In this document: positions 24,975 through 37,733 of the stretch, in pieces | Position numbering within the stretch: position 1 is the stretch's first letter | Layout of the letters: the number at the start of each line of letters is the position of its first letter | NCBI RefSeq assembly: GCF_003286085.1 | Contig: NW_020825359.1 | Location: 285,501-349,500 of the forward strand | Source of the DNA: Drosophila persimilis | Taxonomy: Eukaryota > Arthropoda > Insecta > Diptera > Drosophilidae | Length of the DNA stretch: 64,000 nt | Direction: 5' to 3' | Program-made: the position numbers and the translations under genes | The notes under the pieces: model-generated | Told to the model about the DNA's origin: nothing | Seen by the model: only the letters and a program-made list of their open reading frames with translations | The model's database searches: none

Positions 24975-27019
24975 TGAATATCTTATCATCAGTTTTCGTT
25001 GCATGCTATTAGCATCCGGGAAAATATATTTAATCGTAGGAATTGTTACTATTAAGTGATCCGCTTACAAGTTAATAAAAGTACAAACTACATTTACTCG
25101 TAATAAATGCATGATGATCTTAGCAGGGGAGTATTTCCTCTAGTACTTAATTTCAATTGTTAAGACTTTCTCTTTCCCAGTGTATCTACTACTATGGTAT
25201 TTTCTGTCAGACATTTAATTGATGTATGTGAACCAGTACATATGTATGTATATCCTCTGCTAGGGTACACAAATGAAAACCAAACCATTTTAATGATATT
25301 TAATCGTATGTTTGAAAACCCAACCAGTGTGGGATAGGCCTGGAACTTCTCGGCGGCCAGCCTGGTAGAATCGAATTGCAAAATGCTGGACATCTTGAGA
25401 AAGATGAGCGAGAATATTAACAAAGAGAATATTAGCCTCTGTTTATTTCCCATTAGGTCTCTAAAGCGGCTGAAGGATGGTGGCAGCTTGATGGATTTTC
25501 AAAGTGCCAGCCTCTCCAGTGTCTGAGTTCTGTAGATCTGCGAAAATAACACACATACATGCATGTACATATGTTGGTGTGTTCATTTTTGTATTTTGTA
25601 TTTTCTTTTATTTAAATTATTATGTATACATAATAAGAGCTTAAAATACAAATTTAATTTCTTTATCAAAATACATTGTTATACAATTTCCTTAGTTGTT
25701 GTCGCTTGTATGCTTGGGGATCTCAATTTGGATTCATTTGACGGTGTTATTTCATTTGATTTGATTTGATTTGATTTTGATATTAATAGTATTCCGAGTG
25801 GGTTTCGCTTAGTCGTCAATGTTTATGGATTTAGCTTTAGCTTTGCACACCGCATTTTGTTTAGTTAAAGTTTGAAGCTTATGTTCCTTTTCTTTTTATA
25901 TAGCTTTAGATCTGTTTGTTGTTTCTTTATTTGTAATATTAATTAATAGAAAAAAATACTAACAAAAAGAAGAGGTCGTCTTGGATATATCCATGGATAT
26001 CAATATTGTTGAATATAAATACAATATGCAGATGTATCTATACGATTGCGGCATCCAGATCGCGTATAATACAATATATAGACAATACGAAATATAAAAA
26101 AAAAAAACTGCATCGAGTGGTTCACAATAATACATTCATCATTCATCCATCCTGCGCGATTCATTTTATCCTCATCGCCAAGCCACTACTAAAACACACA
26201 CTTTAGAAACATCTCTTTTTAAAGAAACTAACGAAATCCGATTACACAAATTGTGAAGGAACGCTGTCTGTGGAGGACGCTGCGGCACAAACAAATATAC
26301 AATATATATAAAACTCTGCCCTCGATCTCTGATATCACTCCATTGATCGTTTGGTTTCCTTTCTTTAGGGTTAAAAAAGTATTAAATAAAACATATAATA
26401 AGAGACCTAAAAAAAATTGAACTAGGAAAACAATTGAAAGCACTTTGCCCTGTGTGTGTGTGTGTGTGTTTGGTTTTGTGTGTGTGTGTGTGTGTGTTTG
26501 TGTTTTGTTGGAGTTCGTACAAGTATGTGCTGGGATCTTGGGGAGGACTTGGGTCTTGGCTTTTGGGGATAGCTAAGGAGGATGGGGCTAAAAACAGAAC
26601 CAAAGAAAACACTAAAGGATCACTTCATGCTGTTGCTAGTCGTCTTTTTTGAGCAATTCGGTTGGAGGTTAGGGGTTAGGGATTGTGATTTGGGTGGTGG
26701 GGGCTTCTTAATTTTGTATCCGTTTCTGTCTTGCTTTTGCCTTGCCTTACATTATTTTTTGTGTCTGTCGAAAAATCTTTAACATCAGTACTAATTATTC
26801 CGTTTGTCTTTTCCTGTGATCAATAGAATAATCAATTTCCAAATTGTTTGTTGTTTGAGGATTGATATTTGCGGGGTGGAGGGGGATTTCGGTCTCCGGT
26901 TTTCTATCAAAATTTCTGTCGTTTTTGCTGCAACTCTCTTTCTCTCTCTCTTAGGCGATCTCATCTCTCTCTCTCTCTCTCTGTCGCTCCATCATCTCTC
27001 TGGATATCTCTGGTACTCT
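24975..27019. other. Intergenic DNA and 3' UTR of l(1)G0289
   Basis: AT-rich sequence. TG runs at about 26452-26505 and TC runs at about 26935-27000 are the main structure. The right part is probably the l(1)G0289 3' UTR (minus strand). No coding sequence is recognised. Confidence 0.5.
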
Positions 27020-29373
27020 TTACATGTGTATCGTGGCTGCCGTATAGCGCGCCTCGCCGCGCCTCCAAGACCACTGGCTGGGACGGAACTAATGGATTAA
27101 ACGATAGAGAATAAAGCCAAGTTATTTTTAGCCACAATTATGTACTATATATGTATGCATGTGTGCTTATAGAGAGAGTGTTATGTCTAGAGCTCTGATA
27201 ACCAACCTGATGCAAATGCTTGGACTGCATGTAATTGTAAGAAATGCATAAAGCCATGGGTTTTACATATATAGAAAAGATGCTTTGGATCTTTCGACCC
27301 TCACCTGAATTAAAAGTTGGCCGCTCTTCGTGTGCGGATTGCGGTACGCATAGAAGAGCCACAGCGTCACGGCGAACACCATGCAGATGGGCACCATGAA
27401 GCCAAATGCCATGCCCACGCTCTTGTTGTCGCCCTGCGCCTGAGAAAGCTCGTCGGCATTCAAGAGCTTGCCGTCCGCCGGACTTCTGCTGCTGCTTGCA
27501 TCGGCGACTGTCTTGGTTTGGGCAGTTGCTCGCGGAGCTCGCGTGCTGCTCAGCGTTGGCTCTGTTGCCGCAGAACTGGCGGGCGAGGCGGTGGACGAGT
27601 TGCCACTGCCGCTACTGCTCGCAGTGCCGGTCTTCTCCTGGCCGGCGTTGTTGCCCTTCGTGCCGAGAACCGGACAAGTGCCAACATCATGAATGGCAGC
27701 TGTGTCGCAGCCTGCGAATGGATGTAATTTTTCAATTAATTGAATGGTTAGGACGTTCAACCGTTAATGCTTACCCTTTTGAATCCATTCGTGCTTCTTG
27801 CGATCGGTACCCGTGGAGCAGCGATTCAGCGCCGGGCACCAGGAGCACTGTGAGGCGAAAAAAGGAGAGAGAAAGGATTATAGAATCTACAGTTTTAGTT
27901 TTTAGCTGGTGGAACCCACGGCAAAAGTTGTGTTATGGTTAATGCACGCCTGGCAATCATTGTAGCCCAGGCAGGTGGGCAGGGCCGTCAGCTTGATAAC
28001 GGTAGCATTGGTGATCTCCTTTTGCTGGAAGGTCACGCGGTGATACTCGTAGATGGTCTTTCGACGGGCAACTGTCACAGAAGCAAAAAAACCACAACAG
28101 TTATGATCGAGGCTCTGCTGGAGGCAAAATATTTTACTTACAGTAGAGATGCTTGTCAATGATGTAGGCATCCGAGAGGCCCACCTTAACCGGATGCTGA
28201 TTGTCCTGGATCGTGTTGATTTGCGTGGGCACCTGGAAATATCCAAACACAATGTCCCCGTTCTGATGGAGGGTGACGCTGAACGTGAACTTTCCATAGT
28301 CGGGCTTATCCTGAAGCGTCACGTTCTCCCAGACGGCCGTAAAGGCGGTACCTGGAGGACAGATTTGGAGTTAGATTAGATAGCCAGAGCTGGAGCCAGA
28401 GCCGGAGCTCGTTCTAAATGCTCACCATTATCGTGCAGACGGACAACCGAATCCAGGGCCATGCTCGTATCGAAATTGGCCATCAGGGGGGCAATATATT
28501 GCGTGGCCGCCAGCCAGGAGTGGACATACTCGCCGGTGTAGAGGAAACCGCCGGTGGCAACGGTTATGTTGCGCACATAGTGACCATAGAAGGGGAAATC
28601 AAACTGCAGCTCCACGGTCATGGCACGACGATGCGACGAGGACAGCATGCTGTTCTCGGGCACGGTACGCAGCTGGGACCACAGTGCTGCGGCCTCCGCC
28701 TTGTTGATATACAGAGTACTGTTGTAGTACTCGTGATGGTCCTCCGTGCGGTTTAGGCTCTCGCTGCTGATGCCCTTGTTGATCACCTCCTCGGCGACAT
28801 CCACATCCGAGACATCCACATCCGTCCACTGGTCCACGTTGATGCGGTCCGTTGAGGTGGCTACCCCAGCAGGCAGCGGCATCTGCAGTGGCACAATCGG
28901 CGCGGAGGCGGCCACCTTTTTGGGATACTGCGATTGGTTGCCCAGCAGCTGGGTGGGCTTCTTGGCCGCCACATTGATGGTGGTGGTTGCCGTTGGGTTC
29001 GCAGATCCATCGGCATTCTGTACACTATAATCCTTTCGCTGTCCGGTGCCATTGACGCCCAAATTGTGTACATTGTACGAGACACTGCCACCCGGTTCTC
29101 CCACACCCGTCTTGCTGTCGACGGTGGTAACCGTGGTCTCCGTGCCACCGGCCACAGCGCTGGCATTCCCATTTACGCTTTGGTACTGACTCTTTGCATC
29201 CGGCGTTATGCCGGCCGGCGCCGCCGCCGAGTCTGCCGCTGCCGCTGCCGCATCGGGCGCCGCACGCTTCTGACGACTCCCTGCTTGATCTTCCGCCGCT
29301 GGCAGTCGAACCACATCGTGGGCATTGATGAATGTGAGCTTCATGTCGAGGGGATAGTAAGCATCTGGATTGG
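27020..29373 (-). CDS. l(1)G0289: Plexin-domain-containing (PLXDC-like) membrane protein, 5' exon not placed
   Basis: Six exons join in frame on the minus strand: 29373-28426, 28351-28142, 28071-27920, 27847-27775, 27711-27305 and 27088-27020 (TAA). The order is a Ser/Ala-rich N-terminal region with a furin-like RQKR, the PLXDC core (HSWLAATQYIAPLMANFDTS, AVWENVTLQ, then GDIVFGYFQVP), a PSI-type cysteine module (CLGYNDCQACINHNTTF, CSWCPALNRCSTG, GCDTAAIHDVGTCP), a Ser/Thr-rich stalk and one membrane span (GFMVPICMVFAVTLWLFYAY). The last small exon encodes a conserved tail, FRPSQWSWRRGEARYTAATIHM. Human PLXDC1/2 are surface receptors linked to angiogenesis and PEDF binding. The D. melanogaster orthologue is an essential X-linked gene. 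The first exon here begins one base into a codon, so a signal-peptide exon ending in phase 1 lies further upstream. Confidence 0.88.
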
Positions 29374-30359
29374 CTGTAAAACAGAAAGCGAATATCGTGT
29401 TAGTGAGTATATGGAGGCGCTTCAGTGACGTTTCTGTATTTCCAGGAAGTGCCTGGTCCCTGGTCCGATCGATGGTCATGTGTGAAGAAAGGAGCTTTCG
29501 AATTCATGCACTTCATCATGTACACAGCTTATTACGTACACCTACACAACAACACACAGCGTATTACGTACACATGAAAAATATACGCACAGCTTATTTC
29601 GTACAGTCACAGCTTATTGCATACATCGAAGTTGTCAGATCCAGCCGGGTACTTCGCCATCTGCATTTGGTTTCTGATCCAGCAGTCTGGTCGACGAGCA
29701 CATCTTCCAGTGGACCAAGTCCTACATGGGACACCTCTCGTAATAAATCTCACATCGATAAAGTAAACCCGTCGATCCACACAGCTAGTGGGGTACAGCC
29801 ATTTTTGTATTTTTGCCACTGCTGCGCCCTTTGGGATATATTCTTTCTTTATCCCAAATTGGCGAGCCCATTGTGGTTATTTATTTGTAGATACTATAGG
29901 GTGTAGTCACAGTCGCTCTCTCTCTCTCTCTCTGTATGTACTTCGATCTGTTTTATCGTATGCATATAAAGATCTCAGTGACAATAAGAGACACACCAAA
30001 TGTTTGTTACAATCTGTAGGAAATTATGGGTTTCGATCTACCAATCACAAAATAAATTTAGTTCCATTCTTCGTAACTAAAGATATCTTTAATTTAAATA
30101 CTTTTACTCCGATTAGTTGCAATTCCGCTATCTCCTTTATCGCCTTTATCTCTGGTAAATATTATCTTTTAATATGTGTGCTCTCATTATATTATCATTT
30201 TGGCTATCGTTCTGTAAAGTACATATATAAAAAGATACATCCACTGTATCTGAAAGCCAGCCATATCTGAATCTTTGCGTAAAGCCGTTCACTTATCGCC
30301 TGGTAAATATTATCTTTTCAGTCACGAATGCATTCATTATACACTTTTATGAGTATTAC

Positions 30360-31010
30360 GTAGGCTGGCGTTTATATCCGTAGCGTAGACCAGGGAAAAA
30401 TCGCCCCTTCCATTTAAAAGTTTGCCATTTTTGTCCAAATCGTGCCCAAATCGTGCCCAAATCGTTTTCGTTGTACAGTCGCGTTTTATATCATTTAACG
30501 ATAAACGAAATATTCATCTTTGAAGAAAAATGGAATTATCACATGACAATTTTCGTGTTTTGATTTTCATTGACAAGAAAGCTTCGATCAAATTAGTTCA
30601 ACAATTGGAAATGAAACACCATGCATTCCCACTACGAAAAACTGGTAAAACGAGTTCAGTAGCGTACGTCCTTCGCTGCAGAAAGAAACTCGTGAGGGTC
30701 TTCTAAGAACACTTGTTGTACTGGAAAATATGGATACTGTGCGGGATTGGCCAAATGGCAATATTGTCAAATGACATGCCATCAGATAGTGGCATCTTTG
30801 AGCATTAAAGCGTCGAAGATACAATCGACATGGCCGTCAAATCCAAATATGGATTGTACCTTTCTACGACAATCCGAGATCTCACACATCGGCCCACTCA
30901 AAAGATTTTTTAGCCGCCAGAAATATGAAATCAGGGGTCTGACTTGCATACATGTCCTCACACCTAGTGCTGAAGACTTCCTTTAGAGATACTTTTCTTG
31001 TGAGTTCCAA
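30360..31010 (+). mobile_element. Decayed mariner-family transposon with internal deletion
   Basis: Fragments of a mariner transposase are readable in different frames on the plus strand. In order they are MELSHDNFRVLIF at 30531 (N-terminus), NEFSSVRPSLQKETREG then VVLENMDTVRD (helix-turn-helix region, about 30652-30745), and CHQIVASLSIKASKIQS (about 30775-30825). After a jump comes FYDNPRSHTSAHSKDFLAARN (about 30860-30930), matching the catalytic HxDNARPHTA block. About 120 residues, including the first catalytic aspartate, are missing between the third and fourth blocks. Frameshifts and stops separate the rest, so the copy is dead. The outer limits are approximate because I could not define the terminal inverted repeats. 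It lies in the l(1)G0289 5' region. Confidence 0.8.
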
Positions 31011-34000
31011 AATTGTTCGCTATTATTCTTAGTGGTATGCATAATCTGTATCTGTTTGTGTAGTTTCATTTTTGTTTAGGAATAGATAAACCAGCTTAAG
31101 GTCTAAGTTCAAAAGAGTATCCAAAGGGTATTTTCACAAGGGTATCCAAGTATTGAGTGTTCTGGTATTTAAAACATTTTGTGCGTTTCGACCCCTGGCT
31201 GTAGTAAATTTTCCCAAATTTAGTCATTTCCACTCTTGCATGTGTAATGTAATTTTCTGGGCATGTGCCACATGCCATTGGCCCTCTCCTCGCCACTACT
31301 ATTTGTGTTGCATGTGTGTTGTGTTGTGTTGTTTTGTGTGTGTGTGTGTGCTAGTGTGCTGTAATTAACCTAACTGTTATTTGAAGCCGCTCTCAATATT
31401 GATTTTCTATTTTCATTTACCATTTCCCACATGTGCGCCAGCACCGCAGCACCGCAGAAACACATCAAAGAGCCCCTGTCGTCAGCCCCCAATTGCAATT
31501 ACAACATGTGGCATGTGGTTGGTCGGTCGGCTGTCTGTGTGCCATAGATGGGGGACTGGCATGTACACATGACCCCCCAAACAAAAACGATATCGATTCC
31601 CAAGCCCAATTATTCACAACTTTCGAGCATACGACAACAACATACATACATACATATGTATATATATATATATGTACATATTTAAATTTTTTATATAAAT
31701 AAGCAATCGAAAACAAATCGGAGAATCGTCTGCCACTTCCGGTGTAGTTTCTTGGAGGATTTCACTTCATTTGTTTCTTTGAAAGTTTTGTTCTTGCTTT
31801 TTGTTTCCAATATTCCTTGATTTTTGGTGTTTTGGCATCCGGAATCCGCTATTTTTCTGCTGCTCAAAGATGAAAAACAAATTGCGCAAGAACAGAGCTC
31901 GTTTTCGTTTCAACACCCAAGGGTATTCCGTATCTTGTTCTCAAGCAAAAAACTCCGTCCCATGAGGTTAAAAAGTTATTGTTTCTTGGCCGATGTCTTC
32001 ATATGGACATTTCCACCCGAGAATTCTATGTATATTAAGAATTTTCCGCATAACGAATTCCCCCAAAGATTCGCTACATCTTAAGATGGATGTTCGACTG
32101 TTATATCTTTGTGGAAATTCTATGTTATTTACAAAGTTGTACTGCCTCTTCTGCTGCTTCACAAAATTTTCGTAAGCAAACGGACAACGGCTTTACATAT
32201 AACATGTACATAGGTGTGTATATATTTGGAATATTCTCTTCTTTCGTAATGCCCTTTGCAAAGATACGACACACAAAGCCCTCGGGCGTCAGCATTCAGC
32301 TCTGTTTGTCGAAACGCAACTGTACACAGATAGACAGACACATATACACGTTTGTGAATGTTATAATTGTTTACTGTTTTTCAATGGAACAAATCACAAC
32401 TGAGCGATTACATTGCGGGCAGGCACACAGCACCAGGCACCAGTCACCAGTCACCAGTCACCCGTGCCGACGATCAGATACAGTATTATTAGCAGATGCT
32501 TGTGTGGGACGCGGGACGCTGGACGCACGGTATGCAGGCCCCAGATCTGTTCATGTACATATGTATGTTCATGATGTATGTATGAATGTCTGTGAAGAAG
32601 AAACAACGGCAGCGACAGCGACAGCGAAAGCAAAAGCAAAAGCTGCGCGTCATCGATGCCCCCATCTGGCGGGTGATCTTGCATAATTACGAGTATTAGC
32701 CGCAGCCGCAGCAGCAACAACAGCAACAGCAGCGACTGCGGTCAAAATATGACTCAACTCGCTGCGCCCTGCTCTATTTCCGACTTGAGCTTAGGGATGG
32801 GTGATGAGCAGAGAGCGATATTATTAATCGATTAAGATCTTCTATAGATGCATTAGCAGCAAATGGACATGTATGTTGATACATTCCACGTTTACGTGTG
32901 TCCGATCGCTTATGGGAAGAATATCACTCCGAATCCGATCTACTCTCGCTCTCCTTGAGTAGGGATACTGCAGTGAATATTGTTTCGTTGCTCTGCCTGA
33001 TGGACTCAAGCCTCGTGAAAATCCATGCAGCCAAAGCGCCACCTGATCCCGCCCCGCGAACTGCTGCCTCCTCTGCTTCTCCGGCTGCCTCCAGTGATGC
33101 TTCGAATTCAATTGAACCCAGTGTTAATTGCTGTAAATGATGGCCGTTTTGTACGTTTTTTGTAGTTGCTGTTGTTATTGTTGCTGAAACAATTGGCGTA
33201 AATTTATTCAGCGTTTGATTGACCAAAAAATTGGTCTTTAATATTCTTTCGAGTGTGTGTGTCGGGAGGTTTGATAGCATTTTACTTTAGTTAGTTTGTG
33301 ATAATGACCTCCACGCCAGAGCCAGAGAAAGACCCCACAAGTGGGTCAAAGAATTTGCACAGTGGCCCACTTTCGGTCTTTTGCCGGTCTTTAATTATTG
33401 GGGGTTTTTTTTTCGTCTTTTTTGGTGAAATGCGCCAACAAGATGTGAAGGACGCACGAATCAATCAGTGTGCGAGAATTGGAATTGGAATGAGATTTCT
33501 TCACAAAATTCAAGCACGCTTCAAGCGGTAGCACTTTGTGTTTTTTTGTCCAAACAAAGTATGCACATAAATGCACGCAAGGCTGTTCGTTTCACTGCAT
33601 TCGTCGGCGCATTCGGGGTCTGCTCTCCCATTTCTATTTACGTTTGCGCTTTTGAAATTACTTATCGCCAGTTACCCACTCCATGGTATATCTTGTTTCT
33701 TTCTTTTATTTTCGTTTTTTACCTGCTGATACCCCTGGGTAAAGGCAGGGCTATTCATTATTCGGCTGAAGGTATGGAAATGCACGTTTCCGATTCCACA
33801 TATTCTGTCAAGAACTGCGGAAGTCCCCGCTTGAAAGATATGCATTTTTAGTAGTGTTATAGGGTTCTACAGCTACTATCTACCGATCAGCCATTAATTC
33901 TATGTGATAGCTCACAATAGCGTGACACTTGTTATTAATGGAGCCATTAATGGAGCACGGCTCCCTTATTGATGCCCGACTCGAGACGCACAAGCGAATG

Positions 34001-36217
34001 GCAAAAACAACATATGTATATGTATGTATACATGTCGTGTGCATGACGCGGCATATGGTCCATATTTATGTGGCTTTACCTATGGTTATAAATGTAACAA
34101 CTTTTAGCAAAGGGTTATGTACATACATACATATATATCTTATTCGTATATCTTATCATATACAATGTGGTAGGTATGCATCTAAGACTGTTTATATACA
34201 CGTGAATACTACGTATAAATTGGCTAAGGTTATGATTAGGATATCCGTCTTCTGTGTAAGGGTTCTTCGCTAAGGGTTCGCTTTTTTTGGTTGTTATGGG
34301 ACTGCTTCCGCCTGAATTCTACATCGATTATTTTCGACTATGAAAATTGACTTGTGTGGCGGGTATTTCTATAGTCGGAACGACGCTGTCTGATTTATTC
34401 AGCAATTGTTGGTAGCTTTATACTGTGATCATCAAAAACGCTATCGACACCTGTCGTTTATCAGTGTTTGTTTTTTAATTTTCCTCAGCTCTTTTACTGA
34501 TTGCTTGAAATACAATTTGCGTCGCACGGTTTCAGCTAATTGAGGGTAGAGGTACCTGTACCTGTACCTGTACCTTTACCTTTACCAGCAACTGTATCTG
34601 TACCTGTCTGAAAAAGGTACTCGGACAGGAGGCACTCTCTCTAGTGGGGACCTGTGTTTGTTCAGTCACTGCACTGGGCCAGACGTGGCCGGAGTGTTAA
34701 TATTTTAACAGTTCTTTTATGCGCCGTTAGGCGGATAAGGTTATCAACCACCAAATCAATGGAAGTCAAACAAAGGCAAGTGCGAGCGTGATTTTTTCTT
34801 CCCAGCAAATGGACGGACTATGATGATGATGATGGTAATGGTAATGATGTGTTAACGTCCGTTCATCTTTCCATGGCCTAGACGACGACAAGACAAGCGA
34901 TGCATTTGTCAAAGAGCCAATGCTCAAAGAACATAACTGTTTATGTCCATTAACTTGTTAGAGCTGAAAAACCCGAGAACTATCTCGAGTGGCAATGTAT
35001 GAAAGATAAATGAGTTGCAGTTGATTGAGGGGACCGTGGTTTGTTCTCTCTTACCACTTATTTGAAGACCAAAAGACAGATGGATATTTAGGGAAATAGA
35101 ATAAACCATAAACTCTTCCACTTTCAGCTTTTCAAGCTTGAAATAATATTGCAAATTCCCCAACCATTTCAGTCTTATTTCGGGAAATACCAAACTCTGG
35201 AATACAGTGGACACAAGTGAAATTCACACGAAATTTTTATGGGGATAAACGATTAAAGCGGATGGATGATTCAGCTGTTCAAGCTTGTTCCCCGCAAAAT
35301 CCCCAGAGAACTCATCACACAACAGCTTTAACCCAGACTTCAGACTCCAGTCCGCCAAATGAATGTGATGGATAGATGGATGGATGGATGGATGCTTTAT
35401 CAAGAGGAGCAGCAACAACAGTTATAAATAATAACGAACGGACACCCTTGATAAGGAGGAGACTCTGGTGCCAGTAGCAGGCTGACGCCAAGTCAAGTCC
35501 AATGGGAATTGGAATCGAAGTGCCGTTTTGCTTCTGATTACCATGTGGATCTATTGGAAGCTGCAATCAGTGGTCCACATATGGGTATGTGGGAATAGGA
35601 ATCACAGTTGATCCAAAGCTGGAAGCCATAGATTTAGATTTCCAATAGTTAGATCCTGTCTGTCTGTAACCTTAACAAATCCCAATGAAAATGGGGGGAG
35701 TCACCGAATGTCAATGCTAGCCGCTTCCCTGGAACTTGCAAATGATCACCATGGAAATCGGTTCAAGAGTGCAGCTTTTACTGGAGGGAACACTGTCCAG
35801 AGATAAAGAAATGGAAAATCATAGAGATTTGTGTGCTTCGGGGGTTGTACCCACTCTGGACAGTTGGCCCTCAGGGCCTGATAGTAGCACCACTGTTCAG
35901 TACTTTAACTGATTCCAAGCGAATACAGTTTATGAAGAAAAAGTCGGAAAAATAAAGAAACTGATAATGGGGCGCTGACTGGCTGCCTGACTGAATGTCC
36001 GAGGACGGGATGTGAGATGGGACGGGGGTTAAAAGACAAAGAAAACTCGAGCCGTTTCCAACTGTATCAACAAAATACAAATATAAATTGAGGCGTCGAG
36101 AGGAGGTGAGGTGAGAGAGAGAGAGGAGGAGCCAAGTGTGCAAGAGAAAAAGAGTAAATGAACTGCGACATAAGCGACTTTCCAGCCAGTTTTTTGTTTT
36201 TGTCCCCGTAGATTGCA

Positions 36218-36616
36218 TTATTGGCCAATTACACAGCACTGTTTGAAATGCGTCATAAAAGGGGCCTGGACAAGGGGAGGGGGTAGAGCAATAGAAAGAT
36301 AGATGGAGAGAGACGCAAATGCAAATGCAGCAAACGGCACTCCACACCAAGTGCCTCCGTCCCCCTTCCAACCGTTCCGGCCAGCAGCTGAGAGAGAGCC
36401 GGTGCGGTGTGTAAGGTTGCCACCTGTCGGCGAAGCAGGTGAAAAAACAAGTAGCAAAAGTGTTGCCAGGTCTGCCTTTGGTCGACCCTTTTTTTGTGGC
36501 ATTTTGTTTTTGTTGTTGTTGTTGTTGTTGTTGCTGGTCATAATTCCACAGCCATTTGATTCGTTTAAGTTGGAAATTGCAAAATTGGCGACACAAAAAA
36601 CAATAAGCAAACACAT
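36218..36616 (-). other. Candidate signal-peptide exon of l(1)G0289
   Basis: The ATG at 36616-36614 (minus) has a good AAAATG context and begins MCLLIVFCVANFAISNLNES, which reads as a signal peptide, followed by an Asn run. A CAG|GTGGCA site in this frame ends in phase 1, as the first clear l(1)G0289 exon requires. The donor is weak and the distance (about 7 kb) is large. The frame could also be incidental. Confidence 0.25.
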
Positions 36617-37733
36617 TTTGCGCCTTTGTTTTGTTTCGTTTCGTGTTAATCAAAGTGCGCCACAAATTTCAATTTAAATATGCAGGTTGAACCTGCCGTG
36701 GCACTCTGGACTGGGACTGTCGTCTGGTGCCTGGCTGCAGCCTGGTGGCGACGTCGCAGTTGGAAAATTGTTGCACGTTAAGTGGAGCATGGCGAAGAGC
36801 ACAAAAACAAAAAATTATAAATAAAAGCCAATCCGTAGCCGTAAGAAGGAGGGGGCGGCAGGGGGGAGTGATGATAGATGGTAGTCGAGAGAGTAAAAGG
36901 CCCGTCGAATACAGGACACATGTTTACACATCCATATGTACATATGTATTTCATTGGATTTTACCTATTTTCACACTCGACTGCCCTTGTACACCCCCCA
37001 CCCCACCCCTTCTAAATACACATACACTTTTTTTTGTCAATTAACGCATTTACTGCCACGAAAAAAAAAAACAGAAAAAATACAACATGGCAGCAGATAA
37101 AATTTCACCATACAACAACAACAAAAAAACCAACTGTCAGTGCGACCCCTGCCCCTAGCCCATCATACTCATCCGATGATGATGATTTTGTCTTTTGTGT
37201 ACAAACAAAATGAAATATGTATATACATATATATATATTTGTGATCTGAGGATGAGTTTTAGATAAATATACGCATTACGTGGATTTATTTTGTTTCATA
37301 TCAAGTCAAAATGATGTAGAAACTGAAGAAATAACAACCAGATTTACAGCCAAAATTACACACACACACGCACACAATCACATTAGATATAGAGAGTGCT
37401 AGAGAAATAGACAGAGAAGGGACAGAGTGGAAGAGGAAAACGTACACACACTCACACACACATGCACCATAGAAGTTATTTAAATATTTGGGACGTCTTT
37501 TGTTTCATATGGCAGAATTCAATTTTAATCGTGTGCACACCAACTTACACCTGGCCGACGTTATCTCAATTGCACCGAATATCGCAAGGAGAATTGCAAT
37601 TTGCGCGCACGCACTACCGAAACTTTTCGCCATCTTTACCCCGTTGCAACGTTGAATATATATTGATAGGTCGAATATTGATTTATATTTTTTATTTTGA
37701 CAATATGTTTGGTGTTTTTTTTTTTTTTTTGCT

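Noticed and set aside
35871-36665. A 264-codon minus-strand frame
   Set aside because: It is made of simple repeats and restriction-like low complexity with no family resemblance; only its overlapping frame starting at 36616 looks of interest, and weakly.
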